Program-made: the position numbers and the translations under genes | Part shown: piece by piece, positions 5,549-7,681 of the stretch | How positions within the stretch are numbered: the stretch's first letter is position 1 | Layout: every line of letters starts with the position of its first letter | The notes under the pieces: generated by a model | What the model saw: only the letters and a program-made list of their open reading frames with translations | Databases searched by the model: none | What the model was told of the DNA's origin: nothing | Source: Bacteroidales bacterium | GTDB lineage: Bacteria > Bacteroidota > Bacteroidia > Bacteroidales > VadinHA17 | DNA length: 7,681 bases | Assembly (NCBI GenBank): GCA_031285575.1 | Contig: JAITVX010000251.1 | Location: 1 to 7,681, forward strand | Direction of reading: 5' to 3'

Positions 5549-6925
5549 ATGTCGGCAGAAAAACAATATCACGCACTGAAAGTCAACGAAACGTTGTGCT
5601 ACGGATGTACGCACTGCATGAACCTGTGCCCTACCGGCGCCATACGCATCTACGACGGAAAGGCGTCAATCCGCAGAGAGTGGTGCGTAGATTGCGGCGA
5701 ATGCATGCGGGCATGCCCCGTCAGCGCCTTCTATGTAGAGCAGGACGATTTCGACAAGATATTCGATTTCAAATACCGCGTTGCGCTGCTCCCCGCCGTA
5801 ATGACGGGGCAGTTCCACTCTAATGTTTCGGAATCGGAAATATTCAGCGTAATGCGCGAAATAGGCTTTACGCACGTGTTTCAGACGGAACATACGGTTG
5901 ACGTTGTTAACGACCGCATAGTTGAAGAACAGATGAAGAACACGGTGAAACCGTTAATCTCGTCATACTGCCCCGCCGTTGTACGGCTCATTCAGGTACG
6001 CTTCCCCTCGCTTGTCGATCACATAGTGCCCGTGAAGCCACCGATCGACGCCTCGGCACTGTTTTTCAGGAAAAAATTCAGCGACATGGGCATCCCCGAC
6101 GATGAAATAGGTATTTTCTACGTAACCCCCTGCCCTGCCAAGATTGCAGCAGTGAAAAGCCCCGTTGGCGAAGAAAAGTCGTCGGTAAACGGAGTAATCA
6201 ACATGGATTTTCTATACAATAAAGTTCTTTTGGGCATCAGGGCGCGGGCGGGCAAAACTGCAGAACCTGCCGATGCCATGCCCAACCTGAGCGCCAAATC
6301 AATACTGTGGAACCTTACCAACGGCGAAGCGCCATACATGCGCGGCCGCTGCCTGGCAATAGACGAAATTCATAACGTAATCGACTTCCTGGAAAAAATA
6401 GAAAACGACGAGATTACCAACGTCGATTTCCTCGAACTGCGCTCCTGCGACGAAAGCTGTGCAGGCGGCGTACTTGTTGTGGGCAACCGCTTCCTTACAG
6501 CCGAGCGCCTGCACAAAAGGGCAAACCTGTCAAGCGATATTCATGGCATGCCCGAAGATTTGAAGCCATACAGCGACTATCTGAAAAAGAAGCTGTCCAT
6601 TCATCCCGTCGAGCCCCGTTCAATGCTGGCGCTCGACGAAGACAGAGGCAAGGCGGTGCAGAAAATGCTGCAGGTACGCAAAATGATGTGCTACCTGCCC
6701 GGCATCGACTGCGGCGCATGCGGAGCGCCCAACTGCCAAAGCCTGGCAAAAGATATTGTGAAAAGAGAAGCACAGCTTTCCAACTGTGTTTTTATTCAGC
6801 GAATGATGGAAAAAAATAAAAAACTACACGGCGACCATGCCATCCGTATTATCGAAAAAGTATGGGGCAAAGATCGTCTTAATAAAGACTGTACTAAACC
6901 GGGAGCAAAAAATGAAGGTATGTGA
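5549..6925 (+). CDS. Putative sensory [FeFe]-hydrogenase-like iron-sulfur protein
   Basis: A 458-residue soluble protein with three parts. The N-terminus has two ferredoxin-type [4Fe-4S] motifs (Cys17, 20, 23, 27 and Cys46, 49, 52, 56). The [FeFe]-hydrogenase large-subunit domain covers about 75-345. A C-terminal four-cysteine Fe-S domain has Cys388, 391, 396 and 413 in LPGIDCGACGAPNC. All four H-cluster ligands are present: Cys141 in SSYCPA, Cys195 in TPCPAK, and Cys300 and Cys304 in ELRSCDESCAGG. The canonical TSCCP is SSYCP here, so the proton-transfer cysteine is Tyr140. The methionines expected in MPC and ExMxC are Thr193 and Arg298, and the glutamate after the lysine of MPCxxKxxE is Ala201; that lysine (198) is kept. 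This pattern suits slow sensory hydrogenases (groups C/D) rather than catalytic HydA. There is no PAS domain. The ATG at 5549 starts 15 residues before the first cluster motif. The last codons overlap the next gene by 14 bp. H-cluster assembly would need HydEFG, not in the window. Family sure; sensor role is inference. Confidence 0.9.
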   Translation: MSAEKQYHALKVNETLCYGCTHCMNLCPTGAIRIYDGKASIRREWCVDCGECMRACPVSAFYVEQDDFDKIFDFKYRVALLPAVMTGQFHSNVSESEIFSVMREIGFTHVFQTEHTVDVVNDRIVEEQMKNTVKPLISSYCPAVVRLIQVRFPSLVDHIVPVKPPIDASALFFRKKFSDMGIPDDEIGIFYVTPCPAKIAAVKSPVGEEKSSVNGVINMDFLYNKVLLGIRARAGKTAEPADAMPNLSAKSILWNLTNGEAPYMRGRCLAIDEIHNVIDFLEKIENDEITNVDFLELRSCDESCAGGVLVVGNRFLTAERLHKRANLSSDIHGMPEDLKPYSDYLKKKLSIHPVEPRSMLALDEDRGKAVQKMLQVRKMMCYLPGIDCGACGAPNCQSLAKDIVKREAQLSNCVFIQRMMEKNKKLHGDHAIRIIEKVWGKDRLNKDCTKPGAKNEGM

Positions 6926-7244
6926 TATGATGCAGCAGCTCGACATGAAACTCTTTAGCGGAGCGTCGGGCATCGAAAAAGAGATAACAGGCGGCTATTC
7001 GTCCGACCTGTTGAGTGATGTAATGGGCAATGCCGAAGAGGGGCAGGTGTGGATAACGCTTCAAACCCATAAAAACATTATGGCGGTGGCGTCGCTCAAA
7101 GAAGTTTCCGCCATTGTTCTGGTAAAAAACCTGCAGCCCGAAGACGACGTTCGGGAGATAAGCAACGAAGAAGGTATCCCGATACTCGGGACAGCGATGG
7201 ACGCCTTCACGGTGGCAGGTAAGATTTATGCGATGCTGAAATAG
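6912..7244 (+). CDS. DRTGG-domain protein, second copy
   Basis: A 110-residue single-domain protein, starting MKVCDMMQQLDMKLFSG. Like the first copy it carries SDLLSDV (residues 31-37) and the following alpha/beta pattern (WITLQ 47-51, AIVLVKNL 67-74, IPILGTAMDAFTVAGKIYAML 89-109), but overall identity is low. The start is fixed by a good Shine-Dalgarno-like GGGAG at 6901-6905, six nt before the ATG, and by alignment with the first copy; an upstream ATG at 6837 lies deep in the hydrogenase gene and is rejected. The gene overlaps the hydrogenase-like gene by 14 bp, so translation is probably coupled and the proteins are likely made together. The PHP gene begins 12 nt after its stop. A ligand-binding or docking role beside the hydrogenase-like protein is inference. 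Confidence 0.9.
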   Translation: MKVCDMMQQLDMKLFSGASGIEKEITGGYSSDLLSDVMGNAEEGQVWITLQTHKNIMAVASLKEVSAIVLVKNLQPEDDVREISNEEGIPILGTAMDAFTVAGKIYAMLK

Positions 7245-7256
7245 GGCCTAACAGGA

Positions 7257-7681
7257 ATGAAACTGTTTCGCGCCGATTTGCACATCCACACGGTGCTTTC
7301 GCCATGCGGAAGCCTCGAAATGTCGCCCCGCCGAATTGTTGACGAAGCAATAGCCAAAGGTTTGGATATAATAGCCATTACCGACCACAATTCAACACGC
7401 CAGTGCCGGGCTGTAATCGAAGCAGGAAAGGAAAAAGGCGTGCTGGTTATTGGCGGCGCCGAAATAAACACGCGCGAGGAGGTGCATTGCGTAACGCTTT
7501 TTGAAGACACCGAAAAGCTGGACAGGTTTCAGGAGTACATCGACCGTTATTTGCCCGACATACCCAACAATCCCGACAAGTTTGGCTACCAGGTTTGGGT
7601 TAATGGCAACGAGGATATCGAGGGTGAAGAACCCCGGCTGCTCCTGAGCGGCTTGGACCAGTCGATCGACGAGGTGGAGCA
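7257..7681 (+). CDS. PHP-domain metal-dependent phosphoesterase, N-terminal part (cut by window edge)
   Basis: The ATG at 7257 opens a frame of 141 codons that runs to the window edge, with an AGGA just before it. It begins MKLFRADLHIHTVLSPCGS. The PHP domain uses a cluster of two or three metal ions to hydrolyse phosphoesters. Visible ligands are His9 and His11 in DLHIH, Asp43-His44 in ITDHNS, Glu69 in GGAEI and His77 in EEVHCVTLF. This subtype resembles the stand-alone PHP proteins related to 5'-3' nucleases or nucleotide phosphatases rather than the polymerase or histidinol phosphatase types, but the substrate is unknown. It lies 12 nt after the second DRTGG gene, so it is in the same operon. 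The remaining metal ligands should lie beyond the edge. In other anaerobes this gene commonly sits in the same neighbourhood, from memory. Confidence 0.9.
   Translation, partial: MKLFRADLHIHTVLSPCGSLEMSPRRIVDEAIAKGLDIIAITDHNSTRQCRAVIEAGKEKGVLVIGGAEINTREEVHCVTLFEDTEKLDRFQEYIDRYLPDIPNNPDKFGYQVWVNGNEDIEGEEPRLLLSGLDQSIDEVE

Noticed and set aside
6837..6911. Upstream ATG for the second DRTGG gene
   Set aside because: It would overlap the hydrogenase-like gene by 89 bp. The ATG at 6912 has a GGGAG at proper spacing and gives the usual family N-terminus.

Overview
The window looks like part of the chromosome of an anaerobic, fermentative member of the Bacteroidota, most likely Bacteroidales. The supporting signs are two exact Bacteroidetes-type -7 promoter boxes (TAnnTTTG), a lipoprotein GH20 hexosaminidase with CHB_HEX_C and discoidin-like C-terminal domains, AT-rich leaders with few Shine-Dalgarno sites, and an [FeFe]-hydrogenase-like gene set typical of strict anaerobes. 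I cannot name the genus.

Layout. Positions 1-369 (minus strand) hold the N-terminal 123 codons of a NOL1/NOP2/Sun-type rRNA m5C methyltransferase cut by the window edge. Positions 370-1390 carry no convincing gene but are full of structure: two REP-like palindromes, a strong promoter, an 88-bp inverted-repeat element, a ten-unit 21-bp tandem array with alternating unit types, and a 77-bp hairpin element. Positions 1391-2050 encode a cytoplasmic-looking protein of unknown function with a fibronectin-III-like C-terminal part. It is followed by a hairpin, a third REP-like palindrome and extra copies of that palindrome's end spaced 21 bp apart. Positions 2360-4474 encode the GH20 exo-beta-N-acetylhexosaminidase lipoprotein.

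Positions 4475-7681 are the most interesting part: a regulatory region followed by five tightly spaced plus-strand genes. They encode a DRTGG-domain protein, a small RsbW/HATPase-like ATP-binding protein, a ferredoxin/[FeFe]-hydrogenase-like protein with altered active-site surroundings, a second DRTGG protein overlapping it by 14 bp, and a PHP-domain phosphoesterase that runs off the window. The hydrogenase homologue keeps all four H-cluster cysteines. It has lost the proton-transfer cysteine and other second-sphere residues, which fits a sensory rather than a turnover enzyme. Upstream lie a near-consensus Rex (NADH/NAD+) operator, a promoter, and a long stem-loop in the predicted 5' leader. 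Together these suggest a redox/H2-sensing module that may precede a bifurcating hydrogenase operon just outside the window. That last step is inference.
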